A stretch of DNA of 64,000 nucleotides, taken from positions 72,973,465-73,037,464 of the forward strand of contig NC_087064.1 of the NCBI RefSeq assembly GCF_963678635.1, read 5' to 3'. Both the position numbers and the translations under genes were made by a program. The number at the start of each line of letters is the position of its first letter. Position 1 is the stretch's first letter. The DNA is from Symsagittifera roscoffensis (lineage: Eukaryota > Xenacoelomorpha > Acoela > Convolutidae). Positions 1 through 13,100 of this stretch are shown piece after piece. Below the pieces are notes generated by a model. It was not told the origin of the DNA. It worked only from the letters and a program-made list of their open reading frames with translations, and did no database searches.

Positions 1-966
1 CCATCACACTGAAACCTTACCAATTCTTTTCCCCATCTTAATACATTGGGATATTTTTCCCTATGTTATTACATAGAGTGCTGACCGGATACTCTATAGC
101 CTTTGTTAAAACATGAAGGTCAGCGACACCCCCCCCCCCCCCCCCCCCCCCACCCGGCGATTTCTACCCGACACATACTACCATTGCGAGAAAAATTAAA
201 ATTTTGAACAGTTCATTTCGACTGAAGTACATATAATCATGATCTTGACTGAAACAGCTTCATATCATGCGCATTCACTACCACTCATTGGCAATTCACA
301 AAAGTGAGCATTTTGGTACAAACTTAATGATTGCAAGTAGTCCGCGTGTACATCTATGTGCACCAAAAATTGGGCGGTCGGTTCACTCAGATTTCGTATC
401 ACTTCGTGTTTTTATATTGAACTCGACGCGATTTCTACTCGACATATACTACTCACAATATAGCTCCGAACGATTCAGTACTATTCAAAAAAAACTAAAA
501 TATTTTGAAATTATCGTTGGATAAGAATGGAGTTTTTGCTTTTACTGATAGTTAACTAGTACTGAAAGGGTTCTGTTATATGTTTCTGCAAGAACCAGCC
601 ATGTCTGAAATTGAAACCTTAAAATCAAAGGCACTGTACAGCAACGACAGAGATTCGAAATTTACACTCAAAGTGAAGAGCATTGGTCTAAATTGGTTTC
701 TGAATCCGTTTTGAAGGGCTGTAAAAAACTTAAGATGCGTTAATTAAGCAGATTTGCTAAACTCAATAAACTGATCGACCTGAAAACTATTTTGAGTCGA
801 CCACACCGCATTATAATATAAGTATGAAACTTAAATTGTTTTCTGTATTTAATTTTAAAATAACAAGTTACTACGTACGTGCTACCTTCGTAACAAAAGC
901 ATTTAACTTTTATATTGATGTTTTACATAACAAATAACATTTGACAACGTTTTATTCTGCTTCAAA
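1..966. other. Upstream non-coding region of the coiled-coil gene
   Basis: No convincing gene is seen here. The only open frame (267-524, 85 codons) has no recognisable similarity and AT-rich composition, so I regard it as chance. A homopolymer C run lies at 129-151. The region should contain the promoter and 5-prime UTR of the + strand gene starting at 967, but no unambiguous TATA box or initiator could be assigned. Confidence 0.5.
129..151. repeat. Poly-C homopolymer run
   Basis: An uninterrupted run of about 23 cytosines is visible in an otherwise AT-rich stretch. It could form i-motif or G-quadruplex structure, and its length is likely to be unreliable in the assembly. Confidence 0.9.
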
Positions 967-1106
967 ATGAGCAATCGAGAGAACAAAACAGCTCGTGACT
1001 CGAAGGATGCGACAAAAACTGGGGCTGGCACTTATGATGAGCACGAGAGACCAATTAGGTCACGTGATTCCAGTAGCCGAGAAGCTGGAGGTGGAACGAC
1101 TGCAAG
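967..1106 (+). CDS. Coiled-coil gene, exon 1 (start codon exon)
   Basis: The ATG at 967 lies in a good context (TTCAAAATGAG). It opens MSNRENKTARDSK and runs 46 codons plus two bases to a GTGAAA donor after TGCAAG. The segment is polar, with Ser/Arg/Gly and no coiled coil. Phase 2 at the donor matches the one-base start of exon 2. An upstream non-coding exon cannot be excluded. Confidence 0.7.
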
Positions 1107-4100
1107 GTGAAAACGCAAAGTTTTGAAATCTTTCAATAACTTTCTTTTTATAGGTCTTCAACCCATTTCAGGTCCATAAACTTACAAAAGAACTTTAGGC
1201 TATCAAAATTTTGTCCTTGCAGAAATATGAGCATTGAAATTAATAAATCGCGAGTTTTTAAGAAATCGTGATGGACTTGAAATTTATACTTTTTTGATGG
1301 CCATCGTAAGTATCATTTTATGGCATAGATGAAACTGATAATGGTGCTAGCTAGACAAAATAGAGTATAAGCCAGTGTCGTGAAACAATCTGGTTCCATC
1401 CAAAGATTGTAATGAAGCTGATCCAATAAATTAATTTAATTAAGTTAATTTCAAAAAAAAATATTTTACAAAAGCATTTAAGAATTTCAAAAAATCTTGA
1501 AGAATCTGGAAGATCTTTTCAAGATTTTCTGAGAATATCTCAAATTCACCTGATGAGCTGCAGAGGCATCATACAGATTTCCTGTCATGATTTTTGGACT
1601 GTTTAAATTCTTATAAAATACCAAAACATTTTAAGAGATTCTTTGATATTTTTGATAAAAGTTCAATGTTTTTCAAGATCTTACTAAGATATTCAAGACG
1701 ACTGGACCTGAGTTAGATCAGATGAAAAAAGACATTTTTACAGCATAAAATTTACCTCAACCCCTCAACCAGAAACAATTGTTTGAACAAAAAATTGACT
1801 TCAATTCCATTACTGAGCGATTGATAAAAAAGAAAATTTTGATCTGCATATCAGAAAGTAACCCAATTAACACACTCTAACTCCCAGAAATACAATTTCG
1901 CGACAGACGAAAACTCTAGAAACGAACTCTAGAAAATATTTTTTTAAGAAAAAGGTCTCAATTTGGATATTCTGAACATTTCAACTCAAACTCAATGACA
2001 TCTGTTCTTCTGTTAAATTTGCCCAGTGTTTGTTAATATTCATGTATTATCAGAAAAGAGCACCGAGATGACAGTGGGCGCAATAGTTCAACAGCTATCA
2101 GTAAGAAGGGTGGAGAGGAGAAGAGAGGACAAGGGTTCCACCGGATGTCCAGGAGCAACTCCTCCATCGGAGCCTCCTTAGATCTCCTCACAGCTCAGCA
2201 GGAAGTCGCAGGACAGAAGCAGGTCGGCAGTATTTACAAGCCGTTTGAAAATAATTGCAAAATATACTTTTAAATCTAACGTAGTAGAAGGATAGCAAAT
2301 GGTAGGTCCCAGTTAAAAGCAAATTTTAAACTAATTCATGGGGAAGCTAACAAACATAAAAGCGTTTGGATCTCAAAACTTTAGATACATAAATAACTAC
2401 AAGACAACGATTGATAGAAATTGTGGTCTTTCTGTTATTGGCTTACCAATCTGAGTAAACTTCGTTTCAAGAGTGATATCACTGCAATAATATAAAACAG
2501 GTGAACAAGGAGGAGGCTAGGCGTCTGAAGCAATTGTCTCTCAAATTGGAACAGGAGAGGAAACTCATCAACCAACACAGAGCTAATCTAGAGAAAGACA
2601 AGGAGGTGAGTCAGTTCTTGATGAATAAACGCTATTCGAAGTTTTAACAATGTGAACAGAATCTTAATCAATAAAGTCTTCGCCACCAAATAGCCACTCT
2701 GAAAGAAATAGGCTCTCTAAATGGGATGCAAAGTATAGGAAAGTTGCAAGATGATTGAAGTTTAACAAAACCTGATAGTAACTAAATTCACATTACGAGT
2801 CCAAACTGAGCACTGGATAGGCAAATTCAAAAAAGTTCAGAAGAGATCATTCAGACACGAGAAAATCTTTTTTCGGACAAAACTACACAGAGGTAGGGAC
2901 GAGACAGCAATCCTCATAATAATAGTAAGAAATTGTTTCCAGCATAGGTTCACATTGATCAATATAATTTATATAAAAGACCACTTGAAAGAACCCAATC
3001 TGGGGAACCGTCATTAGACAAATTCTGCCTGTTTTCGGACGTCTCTGAGCTCAAAAAAGAACAGGTTTTAACTGGGATGGTGGTGCAATGTATTAAAATT
3101 ATTAACTCTTAATTTCCTATTAATGTCGTCTCTAGAAACTTATGGAGAAAGTTGTTAATTTCATTACTTGACTTTTTGCTAATCAATCCAAAAAAGCCGG
3201 AAAAAGTTTGTGAGACAGTTATAGAGTTTTCAAGTTCTAAAAACAACTGAAAAGTTATGGTGTTGTTTAGAGTTGATCACTAATTTCTTTATTCGTTTAT
3301 GATTATGATGTAATTTGAATAGTTCATCAGATATGATTAGTTTGCTGAGAGTCACAGATTCACATTCACCGCAAATAGTTTTACAGAGAAGTTTTGAAAT
3401 GAACTTTTTTAGATTATATATTTTCATTTATTCGCGCAACAAATATACCGGTTCGAATTTTTTCTTGAAATTTAAGACTCTAGTTATTCTATTAATAATG
3501 AGATCAATCTTGTCAAAGTTTGATTTGGAAGTCGACCCGTATATTAACACGCCATGTTCAATAAAAACTTTCACGTATGCTTGGTAAAACTGGTTCAGTT
3601 GCGGTCTGTTTAAAATCTTACGCAGTTGATAAACAATTCCACAGTTTTTAGTTAGCGTCAAATATCACAGCGTTCAATTTAATTCTACACGTGGTGATAA
3701 AAACTACAGAGAAATCAACGCTGTGATAATTGACGCTTTAAATATCAACAATTTAAACGCTGTTTTTTATTGAGATACAAACCCAGATATTTGAAAACAA
3801 AATTTTGCTCATTGGCTTCCTTGTTCATTTTAATCAAATACTTATAAATACCTAATTGTTTTAATTTTATCTAATTTTAAAGTCAGTTCGCTTTTGTCCG
3901 AACATTACTTTGCTTTTGTCAATGTGTTATCAAGATTTTCAATCAGTATTGAATTTTCAGTTGAGTTTTGATGGCTGTATAATTGGCATAGAGATAGACA
4001 CTTGTGTTTGCATTGAATTTTGGTATATCATTAATAAACAGAATGAAAAGTAGAGGTCCTAGAATTGATGCTTTTAAACTGTTTTTGTTGATCCTTACAA

Positions 4101-7100
4101 ATTGTTCTCTGTTGATGCTTGGAAACCGTTTTCCTCTAGATCTTCAGCAATTAGTTTATAGTTTTAATTATTAAAACCTCAACTTTCTGACTTAAGTTGG
4201 ATTCTTCAATTGCATCTTAAGCTAAGAACAACCACCTTTTGACGTAAATTGAAAGATAAATGAAAAAATCATTATTCGTGATCTTATAGAGAAATAATAG
4301 TATTTTAAATTGAATAAAATTTAGTGAAAAAACTGAGATAACAATTTTTCTTGTTTATCAATGTAGAAATGATTCTTTCAGATTCCTGATGTGGGAAAAT
4401 TTTGTGTTCCAAATACGACAACAGTCTTTATTGTTTTATACATTTAATCGAGCTTCGAGAAGCAATGATTTATGACGAGGCCTTTCTGAGACTACGCGAG
4501 ATTTTTGCGAAAAAAACTTATTTTTTTTATCCTGGAAAAAAAACATGTCAGAAAACGACGCGCAAGTTTTATAGACATAGATGGAATTAAGTATTGTCTT
4601 CTAAATCATTTTGCCAGTTTAGTACGACAGATGAGACCAAATAGCATGCTCGAGTTCAATTTGAATGATATTCTAAGCCGGACTAAATTTCCGCTCACGT
4701 TTTAAAAGCACAAAATATTTCTTGCGTTTTTTCTCCTAAGTTGGTCAAAATGGTAATCTTTAAACCCCTATAACTTCACAATTACCCCGTTGGATCACAG
4801 GTAAATGTTTTTGTTTTAAGTTTGAGATCCGGACTACAAAAATTTCGTCGAATTTTGTCTGGAGAATTTGGTTTGGAGAATCAACCGACCCGAGCACAAT
4901 TATTCTGTCACTCTCTTCGAAATCAAAAAAATAAATATTGACATGCCTTTTGTAGTTGCTCAAAAAAATCAATATAGAAGACACTTATGCAAAAGTGGCA
5001 AAAAAATTGTTAAAATTCAAACCGTCAAAGAAAAATAACGTTTCCAACTCAAAACAGTTGCATATTCCCATTGATATTTATTGTTTTGTCCTGAAAAAAC
5101 AGTTGGTAGTGCCGAGCAAAAACTTGATTTTGTTAAGTTACCCAACGATATCATTGACAATTACCCAAGGTACATTTCTGACAGACTTTTTCTAAGACTT
5201 GACAGGTCATACCAAATAACTGAAGTGACGACAAAAATTTTTTTGCACACTTTAGAGCATAGTATTGGTACCGTTTTTTTATATTTAAAAAAACAAATTA
5301 ATTGAAGCAGAATATATCTTTTAATTTATTTTTGCATCGCTTACTGAAAACTTATTGCCTCATCCTTTTTTAATGAAACGCATGAGTTTCGAAAACCTGG
5401 CTTTGTAGCATTTTTAACACTGCCTTACTGTGAAAATTTGATTCGTTTGGACAACGAAGCTATCTTCTTTGGGATTGTTCATATTTTCAAAATTTAATTG
5501 TATATATATCAAAACAAAACACTGAAACTGTAAATTTTTTTGAAGCTTTGACAGTCAAATTATGTCTTTAGAGAGTAAATTTCAATCTGACTGCATTTGT
5601 GGGGCAAGTGTTTTTACAGTCTGGATTTTTTTGACTAATTACTTTTGCAAAGCTTGTTCTAGACATTAACAATTTTTGTCTGCTGCTAGCATTCCTTTGA
5701 CAATAACTTTCGACAATTTTACGATCTATCGTCAATGAGACGTTTAAACGTAACCTCGATAAAGAGCTAAACAATTTCAATCATATCTTTCTGGACAAAA
5801 ATTTCCAAGAAAATTACAGTTAATGAATAAAATTTTCAGAAGTCAAACGGAAATAACACTTTAGATTTTGGATTTTGTTCCGACCATTGAAAACGGGAAG
5901 GAGATTTGTACTCGTGTTTTTTTTAGTTTTTCCTTTTTCTTTGGAATATCAGATGCGCAATATCAGATACCACAAATTCTGATCTAAATAGGTTGAGTGG
6001 TGTATCAAACTGAATTTGCTTTAATTTTAATTCGAACGATTAGATTTTTTTTAAAAGTGTCGAAAAATTTTTGAGTTTTGGTTCAACTTCGAGCGAGCAA
6101 ACGATCGAGTAACATTCGTTATTTGAAAGTTTAACCTAAATCTAGGCTTTTAGGCTAGAAAAATATGATTTTGTCCAAAAAAACTGATTTTTAAAGTTTC
6201 ATTTAGCGCTTCTGTGGAATTAAAAGTCTTCAAAATAAACTTAAAAATCATTGAGCACAAAGTTAAAAATTTTTGAAAATGAAACATTTTGATTTTTTTT
6301 TACAATTTTTAGTTGTCATTAGTTTATTTAGAGCAAGTTTTATGCCGTTTCACTAAATTTCTGCACGTTTTAATAGTTCTTCAATCGCACCACGGACCAA
6401 AAACAACTTTAATTTAAGGAAAACAAAAAACCCTTGTGCATTTTTCTAATGAATATGGTCGCAACATCATGGGATACTTGCACAGCACCCGGCTATCCTA
6501 TTTACTTGTGCAAGAATTGTTCATAATGGTTTACAATACTAATTGCGCTACTTGAAATTTATTTGATCTTCGTAAATAACTTTATTAAAACACTCGCTAC
6601 ACTATAAATTAGGCGTCGAGTTGTTGTTTTTAATGTTTAAAAGCACAATCTTCATTTTCTATCAATATTTTTTAAAATTATTATGGGTATCTTTGAAAAG
6701 TTTGAGTTAATCCATGCAATCTTCAATCCTGTAAAGCAGAAATATCAGAAAACTTTTTTTTGTTCGTTTTCGAGGCATGAAAACAGCTAAATGATTTCAA
6801 ATTGCGAAGTTGTGAGTGATGGATTTGAATATGGAATATGAAAGCTTACATCATTTTATAACATGCTATCACTTGATCATTGCGAGCCCGAACTGTTCAC
6901 AGGATAGTAACACAATTTAGTATGTGTAGATCTCTGGAATCCAAAGACAAGTCTTTAAACACGATAAAATTTTGTTGGAACGATGAAAGAAAACGAAAAA
7001 AAAAAGAAGTTCAAAGAGAGCGTCCTTGTTGCGGAATCTGAAATCCTCAGTTTGGCCTCTTATTGATTTTTTTTCGTGATTGAACGACCACGTCACAAAA

Positions 7101-10100
7101 AATGATTTGAAGGTACTAACTAGGCTGTTCGGCGAAGTCTTCAACAACTCAACTTACAAATTTGTAAAATAGAAAACTTGTAAATTTCAAGTTTAGAATG
7201 AAACTAAAGTTTTTAAACGTTCTGGATTTCCATATAAGAGTTGTTTCAGCGTCGCGAAAAATAGATATGAGCTTTTCCATTTTTTGAACTGTTTTTTCAA
7301 ATAAAAATGAGGTAAAAAAATTGACTGAAGCTTGAAAATTATTTTAGCAACAATAAAATTGCAGTTGAACAGGTTTGTATAATTTTTTTCTCATTCTGAA
7401 AGCCTTTACTCAATTATTGAGTCGGACATCAATGAGCTGATTGTAACGATAGCTGATCGGATATCGTTTTCAAAATCTTATGTAATTGACTCAAAACACC
7501 CGCCTGGAAAAGTTTTTCCAAGGATGACACCTTCAAAACGTTTTTGGCCAAACTCCACAGCCGGAAAAACTAGCTGAAGACTATTTTTTCTACTTTTGTA
7601 AGCAGATTTCGTCGGGCGAAAAGTGATAGGGATTTGTCGCCTCCTCAACTGTCTGGTTTGTTAGTAACTGTTTGTAACTTCAATCATTTTTTACAGTTAA
7701 TTCGCAACGAAATTAGTGATATAAGAATTCGTGTTTTTGGGTTTATATACACCTGTTTGATTGCATATTAAACATAGCTTCGAATGCTAAATGAGCAGCT
7801 TAATGCGATTGAAATCCTTTCAGATTTGTTGATCGTTAAGAGAACTGCCAGCCGCGTCCAGACAATTTGGCCAAAGACAATTCATACGATTTGAAATTCA
7901 GACAATTCAGCCAAAAGTATGCAGAAAATTCAGCCAGAGACAATTCAGCCATTAATGGTGACCGCCGCAGTCGCGCCAACGTTTTGCGAGCTTGTCAACA
8001 GAGGGTAGGACTCTATACAAAATTTAGAGCCGGTTATCGCCCAAAAGCGGCGACGCGCGCGTAGCGCGCCCACCGAAGACCTTAAAACGAGAAATAACTC
8101 CAATTCCGAGTTGTCTAGCGTTATGTTATCGAGCGTTATGTTATCGAGCGTTATCTAGAGTTATCTAGCGTTATGTTAAATCTAGCGCTATGTAAAACTG
8201 GCTGAATTGTCTCAGGCTGAATTGTCTGTATATTTTTGGCTGAATTGTCTGAATTTCAAATTGGCTGAATTGTCTTTGGCTGAATTGTCTGAATTTCAAA
8301 TTGGCTGAATTGTCTTTTCGCGTCTGAGAATTACACAGAATGCATCAGAAGCTCTTCAGCATGTCTAAAGAGAGAGTCCCTTTCCATTGCTTTTTCTCAT
8401 TCTAAACAGATTTTTTTGTGATGGGGAAGCCTCTTTTTATGCAATTCAATGCCTGTTTTTGTGACCTAAGATTTTTCACGTAGTATCACTTTTCCAGTCG
8501 ATGTTTGTCGGGTTGATGTAGAACTTAAAATGAAGGTCAACACAGAACTCATCCCTAAAATGTAGGTTGATTGAGTTAATATTCATGTATTATCAGAAAA
8601 GAGCACCGAGATGACAGTGGGCGCAATAGTTCAACAGCTATCAGTAAGAAGGGTGGAGAGGAGAAGAGAGGACAAGGGTTCCACCGGATGTCCAGGAGCA
8701 ACTCCTCCATCGGAGGCTCCTTAGATCTCCTCACAGCTCAGCAGGAAGTCGCAGGAGAGAAGCAGGTTGGCAGTATTTACAAGCCGTTTGAAAATAATTG
8801 CAAAATATACTTTTAAATCTAACGTAGTGGAAGGATAGCAAATGGTAGATCCCAGTTAAGAGCAAATTTTAAACTAATTCATGGGAAGCTAACAAACATA
8901 AAAGCGTTTGGATCTCAAATTTTTAGATACATAAATAACTAAAAGACAACGATTGATAGAAATTGTGGTCTTTCTGTTATTGGCTTACCAATCTGAGTAA
9001 ACTTCGTTTCAAGATTGATATCACTGCAATAATATAAAACAGGTGAACAAGGAGGAGGCTAGGCGTCTGAAGCAATTGTCTCTCAAGTTGGAACAGGAGA
9101 CGAAACTCATCAACCAACACAGAGCTAATCTAGAGAAAGACAAGGAGGTGAGTCAGTTCTTGATGAACAAACGCTTTTCGAAACTTTTAACAATGTGAAC
9201 AGAATCTTAATCAATAAAATTTTCGCCACCAAATAACCACTCTGAAAGAACTAGGCTCTCTAAATGGGATGCAAAGTATAGGAAAGTTGCAAGATGATTG
9301 AAATTTCACAAAACCTGATAGTAACTAAATTCACATTACGAGGCCAAACTGAGCACTGGATAGGCAAATTCAAAAAAAATCAGAAGAGATCATTCAGACA
9401 CGAGAAAATCTTTTTTCGGACAAAACTACACAGAGGCAGGGACGAGACAGCAATCCTCATAATAATAGTAAGAAATTGTTTCCAGCATAGGTTCACATTG
9501 ATCAATATAATTTATATAAAAGACCACTTGAAAGAACCCAATCTGGGGAACCGTCATTAGACAAATTTTGCCTGTTTTCGGACGTCTCTGAGCTCAAAAA
9601 AGAACAGGTTTTAACTGGGATGGTGGTGCAATGTATTAAAATTATTAACTCTTAATTTCCTCTTAATGTCGTCTCTAGAAACTTATGGAGAAAGTTGTTA
9701 ATTTCATTACTTGACTTTTTGCTAATCAATCCAAAAAACCCGGAAAAAGTTTTTGAGACAGTTATAGAGTTCTCAAGTTCTAAAAACAACTGAAAACTTA
9801 TGGTGTTGTTTAGAGTTGATCACTAATTTCTTTATTCGTTTATGATTATGATGTAATTTGAATAGTTCATCAGATATGATTAGTTTGCTGAGAGTCACAG
9901 ATTCACATTCACCGCAAATAGTTTTACAGAGAAGTTTTAAAACGAACTTTTTTATATTATATATTTTCATTTATTCGCGCAACAAATATACCGGTTCGAA
10001 TTTTTTCTTGAAATTTAAGACTCTAGTTATTCTGTTAATAATGAGATCAATCTTGTCAAAGTTTGATTTGGAAGTCGACCCGTATATGAACACGCCATGT

Positions 10101-13100
10101 TCAATAACAACTTTCACGTATGCTTGGTAAAACTGGTTCAGTTGCGGTCTGTTTAAAATCTTACGCAGTTGATAAACAATTGCACAGTTTTTAGTTAGCG
10201 TCAAATATCACAGCATTTAATTTAATTCTACACGTGGTGATAAAAACTACAGAGCAATCAACGCTGTGATAATTGACGCTTTAAATATCAACAATTTAAA
10301 CGCTGTTTTTTATTGAGATACAAACCCAGATATTTGAAAACAAAATTTTGCTCATTGGCTTCCTTGTTCATTTTAATCAAATACTTATAAATACCTAATT
10401 GTTTTAATTTTATCTAATTTTAAAGTCAGTTCGCTTTTGTCCGAACATTACTTTGCTTTTGTCAATGTGTTATCAAGATTTTCAATCAGTATTGATTTTT
10501 CAGTCCGAGTTTTGATGGCTGTATAATTGGCATAGAGATAGAAACTTGTGTTTGCATTTAATTTTGGTATATCATTAATAAACAGAATGAAAAGTAGAGG
10601 TCCTAGAATTGATGCTTATAAACTGTTTTTGTTGATCCTTACAAATTGTTCTCTGCTGATGCTTGGAAACTGTTTTCCTCTAGATCTTCAGCAATTAGTT
10701 TATAGTTTTAATTATTAAAACCTCAACTTTCTGACTTAAGTTGGATTCTTCAATTGCATCTTAAGCTAAGAACAACCACCTTTTGACGTAAATTGAAAAA
10801 TAATTGAAAAAATCATTATTCGTGAACTCATAGAGAAATAATAGTATTTTAAATTGAATAAAATTTTGTGAAAAAACTGAGATAACAATTTTTCTTGTTT
10901 ATCTATGTAGAAATGATTCTTTCAGATTCCTGATGTGGGAAAATTTTGTGTTCCAAATACGACAACAGTCTTTATTGTTTTATACATTTAATCGAGCTTC
11001 GAGAAGCAATGATTTATGACGAGGCCTTTCTGAGACTACGCGAGATTTTTGCGAAAAAAACTTATTTTTTTTATCCTGGAAAAAAACATGTCAGAAAACG
11101 ACGCGCAAGTTTTATAGACATAGATGGAATCAAGTATTGTCTTCTAAATCATTTTGCCAGTTTAGTACGACAGATGAGACCAAATAGCATGCTCGAGTTC
11201 AATTTGAATGATATTCTAAGCCGGACTAAATTTCCGCTCACGTTTTGTCGAATTTTGTCTGGAGAATTTGGTTTGGACAATCAACCGACCCGAGCACAAT
11301 TATTCTGTCACTCTCTTCGAAATCAGAAAAATAAATATTGACATGCCTTTTGTAGTTGCTCAAACAAATTAATATAAAAGACACTTATGCAAAAGTGGCA
11401 AAAAAATTGTTAAAATTCAAACCGACAAAGAAAAATAACGTTTCCAACTCAAAACAGTTGCATATTTTCATTGATATTTATTGTTTTGTCCTGCAAAAAC
11501 AGTTGATAGTGCCGAGCAAAAGCCAGATTTTGTTAAGTTACCCAACGATACCATTGACAATTACCCAAGGTACATTTCTGACAGACTTTTTCTAAGACTT
11601 GACAGGTCATACCAAATAACTGAAGTGACGACAAAAATTTTTTTGCACACTTTAGAGCATAGTGTTGGTACCGTTTTTTTATATTTAAAAAAATAAATTA
11701 ATTGAAGCAAATGTATCTTTTAATATATTTTTGCATCGCTTACTGAAAACTTATTGCCTCATCCTTTTTTAATGAAACGCAAGAGTTTCGAAAACCTGGC
11801 TTTGTAGCGTTTTTAACACTGCCTTACTGTGAAAATTTGATTCGTTTGGACAACAAATCTTTCTTCTACGGGATTGTTCATATATTCAAAATTTAATTGT
11901 ATATATCAAAACAAAACACTGAAACTGTAAATTTTTCTGAAGCTTTGACAGTCAAATTATGTCTTTAGAGAGTAAATTTCAATCTGACTGCATTTGTGGG
12001 ACAAGTGTTTTTACAGTCTGGACTTTTTTGACTAATTACTTTTGCAAAGCTTGTTCTAGACATTAACAATTTTTGACTGCTGCTAGCATTCCTTTGACAC
12101 TAAATTTCGACAATTTTACGATCTATCGTCAATGAGACGTTTAAACGTAACCTCGATAAAGAGCTAAACAATTTCAATCATAACTTTCTGAACAAAAATT
12201 TCCAAGAAAATTACAGTTAATGAATAAAATTTTCAGCAGTCAAACGGAAATAACACTTTAGATTTTGAATTTTGTTCCGACCATTGAAAACGGGAAGGAG
12301 ATTTGTACTCGTGTTTTTTTTAGTTTTTTCTTTTTCTTTGGAATATCAGATGCGCAATATCAGATACCACAAATTCTGATCTAAATAGGTTGAGTGGTGT
12401 TTCAAACTGAATTTGCTTTAACTTTAATTCAAACGATATGATTTTTTTGAATAATGTCGAAAAAAACTAGTTGAAAATTTTTGAGTTTTGGTTCAAGTTC
12501 GAGCAAGCAAACGATCGAGTAATATTCGTTATTTGAAAGTTTAACCTAAATCTAGGCTTTTAGGCTAGGAAAATATGATTTTTTCCAAAAGAAAAACTGA
12601 TTTTTAAAGTTTCATTTAGCGTTTCTGTGGAATTAAGAGTCTTCAAAACAAACTTAAAAATCATTGTGCACAAAGTTAAAAAATTTTTGAAAATGAAACA
12701 TTTTGATTTTTTTTTACAATTTTTAGTTGTCATTAGTTTATTTAGAGCAAGTTTTATGCTGTTTCACTAAATTTAAGCACGTTTTAATAGTTCTTCAATC
12801 GCACCACGGACCAAAACAACTTTAATTTAAGAAAAACAAAAAACCCTTGTGCATTTTTTTAATGAATATGGTCGGAACATCATGGGATACTTGCACAGCA
12901 CCGGCTATCCTATTTACTTGTGCAAGAATTGTTCATAATAGTTTACAATACTAATTGCGCTACTTGAAACTTATTTGATCTTCATAAATAACTTTATTAA
13001 AACACTCGCTACACTATAAATTGGGCGTCGAGTTGTTGTTTTTAATGTTTAAAAGCACAATCTTCATTTTCTATCAATATTTTTTAAAATTATTATGGGT

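Larger units (their letters stand above)
2032..8574 (+). repeat. Tandem segmental duplication, unit 1
   Basis: This stretch is nearly identical to 8575-14928, with an offset of 6542-6543 bases near the left end. It holds exons 2 and 3 of the coiled-coil gene and the intron following them. Differences are scattered substitutions and small indels, a few percent by eye, plus a segment of about 140 bp at 4704-4844 that is absent from unit 2. The junction shares the sequence GTTAATATTCATG with the left boundary. Confidence 0.93.

Noticed and set aside
267-524. 85-codon + strand ORF
   Set aside because: AT-rich, no similarity to anything I recognise, no splice or start context; expected by chance in this much AT-rich sequence.
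6917-7147. 76-codon - strand ORF in unit 1
   Set aside because: The unit 2 copy has substitutions and an indel that break it, with no sign of selection for the frame.
7867-8064. 65-codon ORF (with a duplicate at 14278-14475)
   Set aside because: It runs through the foldback arms and reflects the NDNSA-type module repeats and GC-rich core, not a protein.
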